Positions 17,395 through 26,428 of a stretch of DNA of 64,000 nt are shown one piece after another; the first letter of the stretch is position 1, and the number at the start of each line of letters is the position of its first letter. The DNA comes from an uncultured bacterium. Its GTDB lineage: Bacteria > CSSED10-310 > CALFER01. The notes beneath the pieces were generated by a model. The model did no database searches. It was given only the letters and a program-made list of their open reading frames with translations, and had not been told where the DNA came from. The stretch lies in contig CALFER010000029.1 of the NCBI GenBank assembly GCA_937951895.1, positions 1 to 64,000 of the forward strand. Reading direction: 5' to 3'. A program made the position numbers and the translations under genes.

Positions 17395-18466
17395 ACTGGC
17401 GGATCCTTGGTTGGTTTTCACGTTGATCAGCATGCTCATGCTTGGATTACTCGCCGTCATGAGCGCGGGGATACACTTGAACAAGGACCCGTTTTTCTAT
17501 GCGCTGCGGCAGATTGTCTTTATACTGATGGGAATTCCCTTTTTCTTCCTCGGTGCGTTCTTGAACTATCAGAGTTACCGTTTTCGAACCTATCTCCCGT
17601 TTCTTCTCGGAATCTCTCTCCTGATCCTGGTCATTCTTTTCGGAGAGCAGAGTTGGTTGTCTCTCGGTTTCGGATTCCATCTGCAACCATCGGAGTTCGC
17701 CAAGGTCATCATCATCATGTACCTGTCGTATATGCTGTCGTTCGACCGTGGCGGCACGATTCGCTTTCTGCACGATTTTCTCCCCATGGCGGCCGTTTGC
17801 GGGATGTTGATCGGAGCGGTGATTCTGCAGCCGGATTTCGGAACGGCCGCGATCATGATCCTGATCACCGGATACATGCTGTTCATCGGAGGCATTCCGA
17901 TGAAGTTTTTCACCCTTCCAGCGCTCATTTTCACGCCTTTCGCGGTGATTCTGCCATTCAAGTACAGCTATGTCGGAAGACGATTCACGGATTATTTCGA
18001 TGTTCTGAAACCGGGCGTCGATCCTTCATCTCTCGGATTCCACGTCCTCCAGTTCCATCTCGGGATCGGTTCCGGAGGCTGGTTCGGGACCGGCTATGCA
18101 CAGGGATTGATCAAACGATCGTTTCTGCCTGCAAGCCATACCGATTCGATTTATGCGGTCCTGACGGAAGAACTCGGATTCGTCGCCGGAGCAATCGTCA
18201 TTCTTCTCTTCCTCTGGCTCTTGATTCTCGGCGAACGAACTGCGAGATTTACCTTGGATCGTTTTGGTGCGCTCCTGGCGCGCGGGATTGTCTTTTACAT
18301 CTGCGCCCAGGCATTTCTGAACGTGTGTGTCTGTTTGAGCCTGATTCCGAACACGGGGGTTACGTTGCCGTTTTTCTCATATGGCGGTTCTTCACTGATC
18401 ATCACAATGTACGCCTACGGTATCCTCGTCAATATCTCATCCCAACGCCAACTCGTTCTCTCATGA
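17378..18466 (+). CDS. SEDS family peptidoglycan glycosyltransferase (FtsW/RodA)
   Basis: A 362-residue polytopic protein with about ten transmembrane segments and SEDS signatures: LQPSEFAKVIIIMYLSY, ILQPDFGTAAIMI, GSGGWFGTGYAQG, and SHTDSIYAVLTEELGF. The last contains Asp256, equivalent to the catalytic Asp of RodA/FtsW, and the C-terminal NTGVTLPFFSYGGSS is intact. It polymerises lipid II and works with the adjacent class B PBP. The short insertion-free layout is like RodA, while the neighbours (FtsA-, FtsZ- and FtsL-like) suggest division, so FtsW and RodA cannot be separated by eye. CCGGAGG before the ATG lies inside the PBP gene. Confidence 0.9.
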   Translation: MLRVFKLADPWLVFTLISMLMLGLLAVMSAGIHLNKDPFFYALRQIVFILMGIPFFFLGAFLNYQSYRFRTYLPFLLGISLLILVILFGEQSWLSLGFGFHLQPSEFAKVIIIMYLSYMLSFDRGGTIRFLHDFLPMAAVCGMLIGAVILQPDFGTAAIMILITGYMLFIGGIPMKFFTLPALIFTPFAVILPFKYSYVGRRFTDYFDVLKPGVDPSSLGFHVLQFHLGIGSGGWFGTGYAQGLIKRSFLPASHTDSIYAVLTEELGFVAGAIVILLFLWLLILGERTARFTLDRFGALLARGIVFYICAQAFLNVCVCLSLIPNTGVTLPFFSYGGSSLIITMYAYGILVNISSQRQLVLS

Positions 18467-18479
18467 GGGGGAGCTTCTT

Positions 18480-19733
18480 ATGAAACGATCAGGGAACATT
18501 CTGCTCATCGATGTGGGCAGCAGTAAAATCCGGACCGCCCTGTTCCAGTATTCCTCGGATGGCACCTGCACCCTGGACCATAACGGGGTCTCGGAATCAA
18601 CCGGTTTCAATTGCGGCACGATCAGCGAATATCGTCTCGCCGTCCAATCCCTCAAAATCGCTGTCGATTCGACCTTCGAACGGGCGGGGCTCAAGAAGGC
18701 CGACGAGGTCTGGGTCGGTCATTCCGGGAGTCATGTCCGCAGCGAGAATGTCTCGGAGGAGATCGAACTGGCTCACAATCAGCCGGTAACCGAACGGATT
18801 GAGAAGAAGATGTTTCAGAAAGCCTCGGTCCGTGTCCCGAAGGATCATGAACTTCTTCACTGTTTTCAGCGCTGTACCTTGCTGGACGGCATTCCCAGAG
18901 AATCACCGCTGAATCTGATCGGCAACCAGCTTCATTCGAATTATCATGTGATCTATTCCCGATTACCCGTCGTCAATAACATCCGGCGTGCGTTCAAGGA
19001 TGTCGGGCTCGATGTCACTCGTTTTCTCTTCAATGGTTACTCCGCCAGCATGAGTGTGCTCGAACCGAACGATAAAGCTCTCGGTTGCCTGCTCATCCAC
19101 CTCGGAGCTTCGGCGTGCGACTACATCGTTTTCCAGGAAGGTCGCCCCTATCTGTCGGGTTCGATCAACGAAGGCTGGAGCCGTCTGGTGAAGGACATCG
19201 CCATGGCGATTCATGTTCCCCCGGAAGAAGCCGAACGGCTCATGCATCTGGAGGGATCGACTTCGGAATTCGTGGAACGTGAGGAGCAGGAAGTGCGCAC
19301 CAGGACTCTGTTCGGAGACACGAAGGGGGTCAAACGCCGCAGTCTGAATCGGATCATGAGTTCTGCGGCAGACGATATCCTGATTTCCATCCGTGACAAC
19401 CTGAAAAGCACGCTGTGTCGCGCTCATCTGCCGGCGGGTGTCGTTCTGACCGGGGGCGCGGCTCTGACCAATGGCCTGGTCAGAACCGTCATGCATGTTT
19501 TCGGCGTGCAGGCACGCATCGGTCTGCCCGTCTTCCCGCTGAACAGCTCACGGTTTGGCCCGGAATCCGCCCCGCTCATCGGGTGCGCCTGTATCGCCGT
19601 GTCGGATCTGCAGCTCAACCCGAACGCTCCCGAATCGGAAGCTCCGATTCTGTCAGCGATCAAGAGTGTCGGAAAGAAGCTGTTTCCGGGGCCCAAGAAT
19701 CCGAGTGAACCGGAGGGTGAACCGGAATCGTAA
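18480..19733 (+). CDS. FtsA-like actin-family protein
   Basis: A 417-residue protein with the FtsA layout. Phosphate-1 region LLIDVGSSKIRTALF (Asp11, Lys16); SHM1-type insert with AHNQPVTERIEKKM and VVNNIRRAFKDVGLDV; phosphate-2 region GCLLIHLGASACDYIVF, where the usual Asp is His207; LSGSINEGWSRLVKDIAMAI; adenosine region VVLTGGAALTNGL. The tail APILSAIKSVGKKLFPG could form the amphipathic helix that anchors FtsA. FtsA tethers FtsZ to the membrane by binding its C-terminal peptide, a version of which is kept in the operon's FtsZ-like protein. The His at the phosphate-2 position suggests altered ATP use. AGGGGGAG precedes the ATG. Confidence 0.8.
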   Translation: MKRSGNILLIDVGSSKIRTALFQYSSDGTCTLDHNGVSESTGFNCGTISEYRLAVQSLKIAVDSTFERAGLKKADEVWVGHSGSHVRSENVSEEIELAHNQPVTERIEKKMFQKASVRVPKDHELLHCFQRCTLLDGIPRESPLNLIGNQLHSNYHVIYSRLPVVNNIRRAFKDVGLDVTRFLFNGYSASMSVLEPNDKALGCLLIHLGASACDYIVFQEGRPYLSGSINEGWSRLVKDIAMAIHVPPEEAERLMHLEGSTSEFVEREEQEVRTRTLFGDTKGVKRRSLNRIMSSAADDILISIRDNLKSTLCRAHLPAGVVLTGGAALTNGLVRTVMHVFGVQARIGLPVFPLNSSRFGPESAPLIGCACIAVSDLQLNPNAPESEAPILSAIKSVGKKLFPGPKNPSEPEGEPES

Positions 19734-19745
19734 GCATCCGGATGC

Positions 19746-22571
19746 TCAGTGTACTCCCAAAACCGGCCGTAAAAAGCGACCGGTATGCGATCGCTCACAC
19801 GCCGAAACAGCTTCCGGAGTGCCTTCCACGACCAATCCTCCTCCCTCGTCCCCACCCTCGGGTCCCAGGTCGATGACCCAGTCGGCATTCTTCACAACAT
19901 CCATATTATGCTCGATGACAACAACGGTGTTGCCCAGATCCACGAGACGATGCAGGACTTTGAGCAGTTTGTGGATGTCGTGAGGGTGCAGTCCGGTAGT
20001 CGGTTCATCCAGGATGTACAACGTTTTGCCTGTTTCGTTTTTGGCGAGTTCCCGGGAGAGTTTCACGCGTTGGGCTTCCCCCCCTGAGAGGGTCGGAGCG
20101 GGTTGCCCGAGCCGGATATAATCCAGGCCCACATCCTGCAGGGTTCCGAGAACTTTATGGACGGCCGGAATTTTTGCGAATATCCCGATGGCTTCTCGGA
20201 CCTCGAGATCCAGAACGTCGGAAATCGAAAGTCCACGGAATCTGACTTCCAGTGTTTCCTGATTGAATCGCTTCCCCTTGCAGACTTCACACGTCACAAA
20301 CACATCGGGAAGAAAATGCATCTCGATCCGTTTGACACCATCGCCCTGACACGCCTCACACCGCCCCCCCTTAACGTTGAAACTGAAACGCCCCGGGCTG
20401 TACCCCCTCATCTTCGCTTCGGGAAGCTGGGCAAACAGTGTGCGTATCGGTCCGAAAACATTCGTGTACGTCGCCGGATTCGATCTCGGAGTCCTCCCGA
20501 TCGGCTGTTGGGTGATTTCGATCAACCGATCGATGTATTCGATCCCCTCGATCCGGCGATGCCGACCGACTTTTCGGATCGATCCATGCAACTCGGCTGC
20601 CACGGCACGATACAGAATATGATTGACCAACGTACTCTTTCCGGATCCGGAGACTCCCGTGACACAGACGAATCGACCGAGCGGGATATCCACGGAGATA
20701 TCCTTGAGATTATGCTCCGACGCACCGATGATCCTGATTTTCTTCCCGTTCCCGTTCCGGCGCCGCTCGGGGATATCAATCGTCAGTCTTCCCGACAGAT
20801 AGGCTCCGGTGAGCGATGCGTCGCACCGAATGAGATCCTGATAGGGACCGGATGCAACAACCTGTCCGCCTTCATGTCCCGCTCCGGGACCCATATCGAC
20901 GATGTGATCGGCCCTTCGAATCGTTTCGAGATCATGTTCGACAACGATCACGGAGTTGCCGATGTCCCGGAGACGAGCCAGTGTAGCCAGGAGCCGGGAT
21001 GTATCGCGGGAGTGTAACCCGATCGACGGTTCATCCAGAATGTACATGACCCCGACCAGTCCGCTCCCGATCTGGGAAGCCAGGCGGATCCGTTGCGCTT
21101 CGCCGCCGGATAGAGTCGGTGCCTGACGATCCAGAGTCAGATAATGCAGGCCGACATCTTTCAGAAAATTCAGGCGGCTGCACACCTCCTTGAAAATTTC
21201 ACCCGCAATCGCCGCCTCGGTTGGAGACATCTCCAGCGATTCGATCCATGTGATCAGGTTCTGAACCGACATCCGTGACAGGTCGACGATGGATCGGCTG
21301 TGGAACAAGACCGATCGGGCATCCCGACTCAATCGTGTTCCCTGGCATTCCGGACAGGTGATGTTGCTGATAAACTGCCCGTACCACTTTCGCATCCCTT
21401 CGCTTTTTGTCTGCAGATACAAACGGGCGATTTCGGGAAGGATACCGGGCCAGGCTGTCGCAATTTTTGCATGCTGGGTTCGGTCCATTTTCCTGAGATC
21501 CCGGCCACCGTAGAGAATGACATTCCTGACGAGCTCCGGCAATTCGTGCCACGGGGTATCCAGGCTGAAATCGAGTTCCGAGGCCATGGCACGCAACTTT
21601 CGTATGTTCCATCCCATCGGGTTCTGTTCGATACTTCCGATGAACTTGACCGCCCCTTTTGCCAGCGACAGGCGGGGATCCTTGATAATGAGTTCGGGGT
21701 CGGGATAGAGATGCGTCCCCAATCCGCTGCAGACCGAGCACATGCCCAGAGGCGAGTTGAACGAGAAGCGCTGAGGCGACATCGGCGAGAAACTTCGTCC
21801 GCAGGACAGACACGCTGCATTTTCGCTGACGAGCTGCTCCTCCCCTTCCATCACGATCACGCGCAACAGCCCCTCACTCACCTTCAGCGCAGTCTCCACC
21901 GAATCCGTCAATCGCGAACGGATATCCGGTTTTATGACAAGTCGATCGATGACGATGTCAATGGTATGCTTTTTTTTCTTGTCAAGTTGAATCGGAGTAT
22001 CCAGATCGATCATCACACCGTCGATCCGAGCCCGTACAAACCCATCCCGCTGTGCCTTCTCGATGACTTCCCGGTGCTCTCCCTTCCGGTTCTGGACGAC
22101 CGGTGCGGCGATCATGATCCGGGCCTGATCGGGGTATGCCAGAATGGACTCCACCATCTGTTGAGCCGATTGCGTGGCGATCGATTGCCCGCAATCCGGA
22201 CAATACTGAACACCCGTCCGGGCAAAAAGAACGCGGAGATAATCGAAAATCTCGGTAACCGTACCAACCGTCGACCGAGGGTTGTGCCCCGCAGTTTTCT
22301 GCTCGATTGAAATAGCCGGTGACAGGCCGCTGATATAATCGACCTGAGGTTTCTCCATCTGACCGAGAAACTGCCGCGCATACGACGATAATGACTCGAC
22401 ATATCGTCTCTGACCCTCGGCGTACAGCGTATCAAACGCCAGCGAGGATTTTCCGGATCCCGATACACCCGTGATGACAACCAGACGTCCACGGGGAATT
22501 TCGAGGTCGATGCCTCGCAGATTATGCTCACGAGCACCTTGAATAATGATTTTTCCAGATATATCGTTCAT
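19746..22571 (-). CDS. uvrA: UvrABC excinuclease subunit A
   Basis: A 941-residue, full-length UvrA. Two ABC ATPase modules with Walker A motifs GVSGSGKSSLAFDT and GVSGSGKSTLVNHI, two ABC signatures (LSGGEAQRIRLASQ and LSGGEAQRVKLSRE), and zinc fingers (CLSCGRSFSP with CSVCSGLG; CEACQGDGVKRIEM with CEVCKGKRF). It finds DNA lesions in nucleotide excision repair and loads UvrB. It is convergent with the FtsA-like gene, with 12 bases between stops, and divergent from the acyl carrier protein operon. Ordinary in sequence. Confidence 0.98.
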   Translation of the reverse strand: MNDISGKIIIQGAREHNLRGIDLEIPRGRLVVITGVSGSGKSSLAFDTLYAEGQRRYVESLSSYARQFLGQMEKPQVDYISGLSPAISIEQKTAGHNPRSTVGTVTEIFDYLRVLFARTGVQYCPDCGQSIATQSAQQMVESILAYPDQARIMIAAPVVQNRKGEHREVIEKAQRDGFVRARIDGVMIDLDTPIQLDKKKKHTIDIVIDRLVIKPDIRSRLTDSVETALKVSEGLLRVIVMEGEEQLVSENAACLSCGRSFSPMSPQRFSFNSPLGMCSVCSGLGTHLYPDPELIIKDPRLSLAKGAVKFIGSIEQNPMGWNIRKLRAMASELDFSLDTPWHELPELVRNVILYGGRDLRKMDRTQHAKIATAWPGILPEIARLYLQTKSEGMRKWYGQFISNITCPECQGTRLSRDARSVLFHSRSIVDLSRMSVQNLITWIESLEMSPTEAAIAGEIFKEVCSRLNFLKDVGLHYLTLDRQAPTLSGGEAQRIRLASQIGSGLVGVMYILDEPSIGLHSRDTSRLLATLARLRDIGNSVIVVEHDLETIRRADHIVDMGPGAGHEGGQVVASGPYQDLIRCDASLTGAYLSGRLTIDIPERRRNGNGKKIRIIGASEHNLKDISVDIPLGRFVCVTGVSGSGKSTLVNHILYRAVAAELHGSIRKVGRHRRIEGIEYIDRLIEITQQPIGRTPRSNPATYTNVFGPIRTLFAQLPEAKMRGYSPGRFSFNVKGGRCEACQGDGVKRIEMHFLPDVFVTCEVCKGKRFNQETLEVRFRGLSISDVLDLEVREAIGIFAKIPAVHKVLGTLQDVGLDYIRLGQPAPTLSGGEAQRVKLSRELAKNETGKTLYILDEPTTGLHPHDIHKLLKVLHRLVDLGNTVVVIEHNMDVVKNADWVIDLGPEGGDEGGGLVVEGTPEAVSACERSHTGRFLRPVLGVH

Positions 22572-22727
22572 TTGAATGGTTCCTTCCGATCGAGCCCGTT
22601 CGGAACTCTATCGGCAAGACCGCATCGAGTCAACGAAAAAGCGAACAAAAGGCGAACACAAGGCGCGCCTCTGCCGGTTACGTTCACACAAGCCGATCGC
22701 CCCAAGCCGCCTCCGGATAGATGCCTC

Positions 22728-22997
22728 ATGACGGACAACGACATTCAAAGCGCCCTGAAAAGTATCCTCCACCGGCACTTTTCAATCGGAGATTCTCCGG
22801 AATCGATCGAAGACGATTTCGATTTCCTCGCTTCCGGCACAGCTCTCGATTCCGTCGAGATGCTGGAACTGGCCATCGCCATCGAGCAGCGATTTCGCCT
22901 GACTCTCACTCCGGAGGATGTCTCGGTCGAACTGTTCTCCTCCCTGCCCCGTCTCACCCGGTTCATCACATCGAGGATCCATGAAAATCCGGTCTGA
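22728..22997 (+). CDS. Acyl carrier protein
   Basis: An 89-residue carrier protein with the phosphopantetheine site at Ser42 (ALDSVEML, variant of DSLE/DSVE) and the usual four-helix pattern. The 17-base overlap with the following ketosynthase indicates tight coupling. It is the first gene of an ACP/KS-alpha/KS-beta operon, so it is probably dedicated to a type II polyketide or specialised fatty acid pathway rather than general FabF metabolism. The preceding 156 bases to uvrA hold the divergent promoters; no clear element was picked. Confidence 0.85.
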   Translation: MTDNDIQSALKSILHRHFSIGDSPESIEDDFDFLASGTALDSVEMLELAIAIEQRFRLTLTPEDVSVELFSSLPRLTRFITSRIHENPV

Positions 22998-24201
22998 AAG
23001 ACGGGTCGTCATTACCGGATTGGGCCTCGTGAGCAGTCTCGGTTCGACGACCGAGACGACGTGGAGGGGTGTGCTGAACGGCGAATGCGGCATCCGGGAT
23101 GTCACTCGATTCGATACAACCGCCTATCCCTCACGGCGGGCAGCCGAACTTTCGGAATCGATCGTGACCGATCTGGCGATCCGGGCCGGACAACCATTGT
23201 CCCTGCTTGATCTGATTGCCGTTTCGGCCTTTCGGGAAGCGCTCGCGGACTCCCGGCTGGCAATCGATCCCGCCATCCCCTCCGGACTCGTTTTCGGCGG
23301 CGGTTCCGGATCATTCGTTCCGGTCGAATCCGAATTGATCTTCTCAGACGTGATATCTCAGGATTCCGGTGAGCCACATCCCGACCTCTACAACCCGGCC
23401 TCACCTGCGGAGCAGATTCGATCGATGCATCCCGGTTTGAGTCGGCAACTCGTGCCGATGACGGCCTGTTCGAGTGCATCCGTCGCGATCGGATTTGCGT
23501 TCGATGCGGTTCGAACCGGCATGTGGGAGGTTGCGTTCGCGGGAGGCGCCGATGTGATTTCCCGGCTGTGTTTCGGCGGCTTCAACACGCTCAGAGCCAT
23601 GGACCCGGATTGCTGCAAACCATTTGATCGGCGACGCATCGGGATGTCGTTGGGCGAGGGTGCGGGAGTGCTGGTGCTGGAGTCGCTCGAACATGCGCGT
23701 GCACGCCGTGCCCGGATTCATGCAGAATTGATCGGATATGGACTGACTTCAGACGCCTTCCACATGACCACGCCGGATGCGACGGGACGGTCCTGGGCGC
23801 GATGTCTATCCACAGCGCTCTCCGCCTCTCGCTGCCTGCCGGAATCCGTTCATTACATCAATGCACACGGCACCGGTACCCCCTTGAACGATTCGGCCGA
23901 AACAGCTGCCGTTCATCTGGCATTCGGAGCGCATGCCGATCGGATCGGAATCAGTTCCACCAAATCGATGCTGGGGCACTGCCAGTTTTCTGCGGGAGCC
24001 GTCGAGGCAGTCATCACGGTGCTGGCGGTACGCGATCAGATCATGCCACCGACGATGCACCTCGAATCTCCGGACCCTCTGTGTGATCTGGATTATGTCG
24101 CCCATTCCGCCCGACCTGCGACGATCGATGTTGCGGGCAGTTCGAGTTTCGGATTTGGTGGAAGCAGTGTGATGCTGCTGTTCAGGAGAGTTGAATCGTG
24201 A
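22981..24201 (+). CDS. Beta-ketoacyl-ACP synthase II (KS-alpha), active-site residues intact
   Basis: A 406-residue thiolase-fold condensing enzyme of the FabF family. It carries the Cys-His-His triad: Cys163 in MTACSSAS, His296 in NAHGTGTPLND, and His333 in SMLGHCQFSAGAVEA, plus the GFGGSS C-terminal motif. It extends acyl chains using malonyl-ACP. The ATG (MKIRSERRVV) is chosen because it starts the KS fold and lies inside the end of the ACP gene. It overlaps the next gene by GTGA. With its partner KS-beta this is a heterodimeric KS pair like those of aromatic polyketide, aryl polyene or ladderane-type clusters. Confidence 0.92.
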   Translation: MKIRSERRVVITGLGLVSSLGSTTETTWRGVLNGECGIRDVTRFDTTAYPSRRAAELSESIVTDLAIRAGQPLSLLDLIAVSAFREALADSRLAIDPAIPSGLVFGGGSGSFVPVESELIFSDVISQDSGEPHPDLYNPASPAEQIRSMHPGLSRQLVPMTACSSASVAIGFAFDAVRTGMWEVAFAGGADVISRLCFGGFNTLRAMDPDCCKPFDRRRIGMSLGEGAGVLVLESLEHARARRARIHAELIGYGLTSDAFHMTTPDATGRSWARCLSTALSASRCLPESVHYINAHGTGTPLNDSAETAAVHLAFGAHADRIGISSTKSMLGHCQFSAGAVEAVITVLAVRDQIMPPTMHLESPDPLCDLDYVAHSARPATIDVAGSSSFGFGGSSVMLLFRRVES

Positions 24202-25190
24202 AGCAGTATTGTATCCTGGGGAGGGGGTGCATCTGTCGAGAGGGGAATTCACCAGCTGAACTGGCGGCATCGTCCCATACGAAGCCATCCCCGAATGGGA
24301 CACTCGAGTTTCGATCCATGATAGAATCCGGATGGACCAGACGGCTCGATCCGATCTCTCTGATGGCGTGTGCGGCGATTCGAGCCGCGCTTTCGGAAGC
24401 CGGTAATCCGCACATGAAGAGCCCGGATCGAACCGGAATCGTTCTCGGTTCCCGTACCGCGGGACTGGGCATGTCGATCGATTACACGACTCAACTGCGT
24501 GAACTCGGATCGGATCTCGCTTCCCCGATGCTCTTCACCAACACCGTTCTCAATGCGCCGGCCAGCCATGCCTCCATTTTGTTGGGAATCACCGGCGCGA
24601 GTTTCTCATGTTTCGGCCATGAGACGGCTTCGTCGGATGCGATCTGGGCCGCAATGCGGATGCTTGATTTCGGGCGGATGGATCTGGTGATAGCGGGAGG
24701 TGTCGATGGCGCTCATTTGCGTTTACCCCGCCGACTTTCACAGAACGGAGCGGGAGTCGTCATCCTTGCGCCGGAAGATCTCTGCGCAAATCAACCGCAC
24801 GTTCGGGGGCGGATTTCGGGGATTGAAAGCGAGCGCTCGGAGTGGAAGAGACTGCCGGAAACAGTGCCCGGATGGATCGGACGGATCTGGCGGGAGTTTT
24901 CCCCGCATACCGTTTTTTCCGGAAGGGTTCTGATTTCGATTCCGGATAATGGAGACGGCATGGGTGAGCGAATTCGCAGCGCGCTGGCGGACGATCCCGT
25001 GATGGGGTCCGGGTCGAGTGAATGCAGAGCGGGTTGCTCGGACCGAGGGTCTTTCGGCGGTGTGATGGATCTGATTTATGCCACGGAGTGTCTGCGGGGA
25101 ACCGGATCCGATGGCGCACCGGTTCCGGTTGCGATTCTGACTGACATTGCGAGCGATGGATCGTGCAACACCATGATTCTGACAAGTTGA
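24198..25190 (+). CDS. KS-beta / chain-length-factor-like ketosynthase homologue
   Basis: A 330-residue, shortened thiolase-fold protein (active KS are about 410). Recognisable parts are GIVLGSRTAGLGMSIDYTTQ, NAPASHASILLGITG and LVIAGGVDG. Aligned with its neighbour, the nucleophile Cys is replaced by Glu142 (GHETASSDAI), and neither catalytic His motif is present. Known KS-beta subunits carry Gln at this position and set chain length or decarboxylate malonyl-ACP; Glu is a variation. It starts with GTG in a GTGA overlap with KS-alpha and is the last gene of the operon. Confidence 0.75.
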   Translation: MKQYCILGRGCICREGNSPAELAASSHTKPSPNGTLEFRSMIESGWTRRLDPISLMACAAIRAALSEAGNPHMKSPDRTGIVLGSRTAGLGMSIDYTTQLRELGSDLASPMLFTNTVLNAPASHASILLGITGASFSCFGHETASSDAIWAAMRMLDFGRMDLVIAGGVDGAHLRLPRRLSQNGAGVVILAPEDLCANQPHVRGRISGIESERSEWKRLPETVPGWIGRIWREFSPHTVFSGRVLISIPDNGDGMGERIRSALADDPVMGSGSSECRAGCSDRGSFGGVMDLIYATECLRGTGSDGAPVPVAILTDIASDGSCNTMILTS

Positions 25191-25290
25191 TCGTTGACAC
25201 CATCTAAGAATTTATGAAATATATAGTTTTAACCTGATCGCAGGTTCGCGTTGATCGAACGCTCACATCAATTTTTAAAGGAGGTACACC

Positions 25291-26409
25291 TTGGCTAAGT
25301 ATCGGATTGCATGGCTCCCCGGAGATGGAATCGGGATAGAAGTTCTTGAAGCTGCGAAGATCGTGCTCGACAAGGTCAAACTGGATGCGGAATACATTCA
25401 TGGCGATATCGGTTGGGAGTTCTGGTGCAAGGAAGGCGATGCGTTCCCGCAACGCACGATCGAATTGCTGGGTAATGTGAATGCCGCGATGTTCGGTGCG
25501 ATCACGTCGAAACCGGTGAAAACAGCCGCAGCGGAACTGGCGCCTGAACTCCGGGACAAGGGATTGACCTATCGATCCCCGATCGTCCGGATGCGTCAAC
25601 TTTTCGATCTGTATATTTGCCTGCGTCCCTGCAAGGGTTATGCGGGCAATCCGCTCAATTTCAAGGAAAACATTGATCTGGTCGTATTCCGTGAGAACAC
25701 GGAAGATCTCTATGCAGGGGTCGAGTTCAATCCATGTCAACCGGAACTGGCCGAAGTTCTGAACAAGATCTCGAAGCCATTCGGTGTATTCGGTAAATTG
25801 CCCCTCGACCAGTATGCCGTATCGTGCAAAATCAACACGAAGAAGGGATCCGAGAGAATCGTTCGGGCTGCATTCGAGTTTGCGCGGAAATTCGATCGTA
25901 AAAAGGTGACGATCGTGCACAAGGCGAATGTTGTTCGAGCGACGGATGGGCTTTTCCTCGAGATGGCGAAAGAAGTCGCCAAGGATTTCCCTGATATTCA
26001 GATGGACGATGCGAACATCGATGCGATGACCATGTGGTTGCTGAAGAATCCATTCAACTACGATGTGATCGTCGCCCCCAACCTCTACGGCGATATCATT
26101 TCCGATCTCTGCGCCCAGATGGTCGGCGGCCTGGGATTCGGCTGTTCGGGGAACATCGGCGAGAAACTCGCGGTTTTTGAACCGACGCATGGATCAGCAC
26201 CCAAGTATGCCGGTCAGTACAAAGTCAACCCCATTGCGACGATTCTCGCGGCCAAAATGATGCTGGACTGGCTGGGTGAGAAGGATGCCGGCGCTGCGAT
26301 CGAGGCTGCGACGGCAGCGGTGATTCAGGAAGGCAAGGTTCGCACCTACGATATGGGCGGCGCGAGCAAAACGCTTGAATTGGCGGACGCTATCGCCAAG
26401 AAACTCTAG
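25291..26409 (+). CDS. Isocitrate/isopropylmalate/homoisocitrate-type dehydrogenase
   Basis: A 372-residue beta-decarboxylating dehydrogenase: GDGIGIEVLEAAK near the start, FDLYICLRPCKGY, FRENTEDLYAGVEF, and HGSAPKYAGQYKVNP. The APKY pair equals Lys344/Tyr345 of E. coli NADP-dependent isocitrate dehydrogenase; NAD enzymes have Asp-Ile, so NADP use is likely. The substrate loop YRSPIVRMRQ keeps the Ser and final Arg of SxNxxxR but has Ile for Asn, so isocitrate, isopropylmalate and homoisocitrate cannot be told apart. It starts with TTG, preceded by AAAGGAGG at about six bases. A two-subunit hydro-lyase follows, giving consecutive steps of isomerisation and oxidative decarboxylation. Confidence 0.85.
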   Translation: MAKYRIAWLPGDGIGIEVLEAAKIVLDKVKLDAEYIHGDIGWEFWCKEGDAFPQRTIELLGNVNAAMFGAITSKPVKTAAAELAPELRDKGLTYRSPIVRMRQLFDLYICLRPCKGYAGNPLNFKENIDLVVFRENTEDLYAGVEFNPCQPELAEVLNKISKPFGVFGKLPLDQYAVSCKINTKKGSERIVRAAFEFARKFDRKKVTIVHKANVVRATDGLFLEMAKEVAKDFPDIQMDDANIDAMTMWLLKNPFNYDVIVAPNLYGDIISDLCAQMVGGLGFGCSGNIGEKLAVFEPTHGSAPKYAGQYKVNPIATILAAKMMLDWLGEKDAGAAIEAATAAVIQEGKVRTYDMGGASKTLELADAIAKKL

Positions 26410-26428
26410 TCGACAAGGAGTCAACGAT

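Noticed and set aside
17407..18483. Long open frame of 358 codons on the + strand overlapping the SEDS gene
   Set aside because: It is a +1/+2 shadow: no family motif, many Arg/His-rich stretches, while the SEDS frame has complete transmembrane and catalytic motifs.
21300..22310. Open frame of 336 codons opposite uvrA
   Set aside because: It is antisense to conserved uvrA motifs and shows no recognisable protein features.
25204..26190. Open frame of 328 codons opposite the dehydrogenase gene
   Set aside because: Antisense shadow of a gene with clear catalytic motifs; composition rich in His, Arg and Phe without domain pattern.
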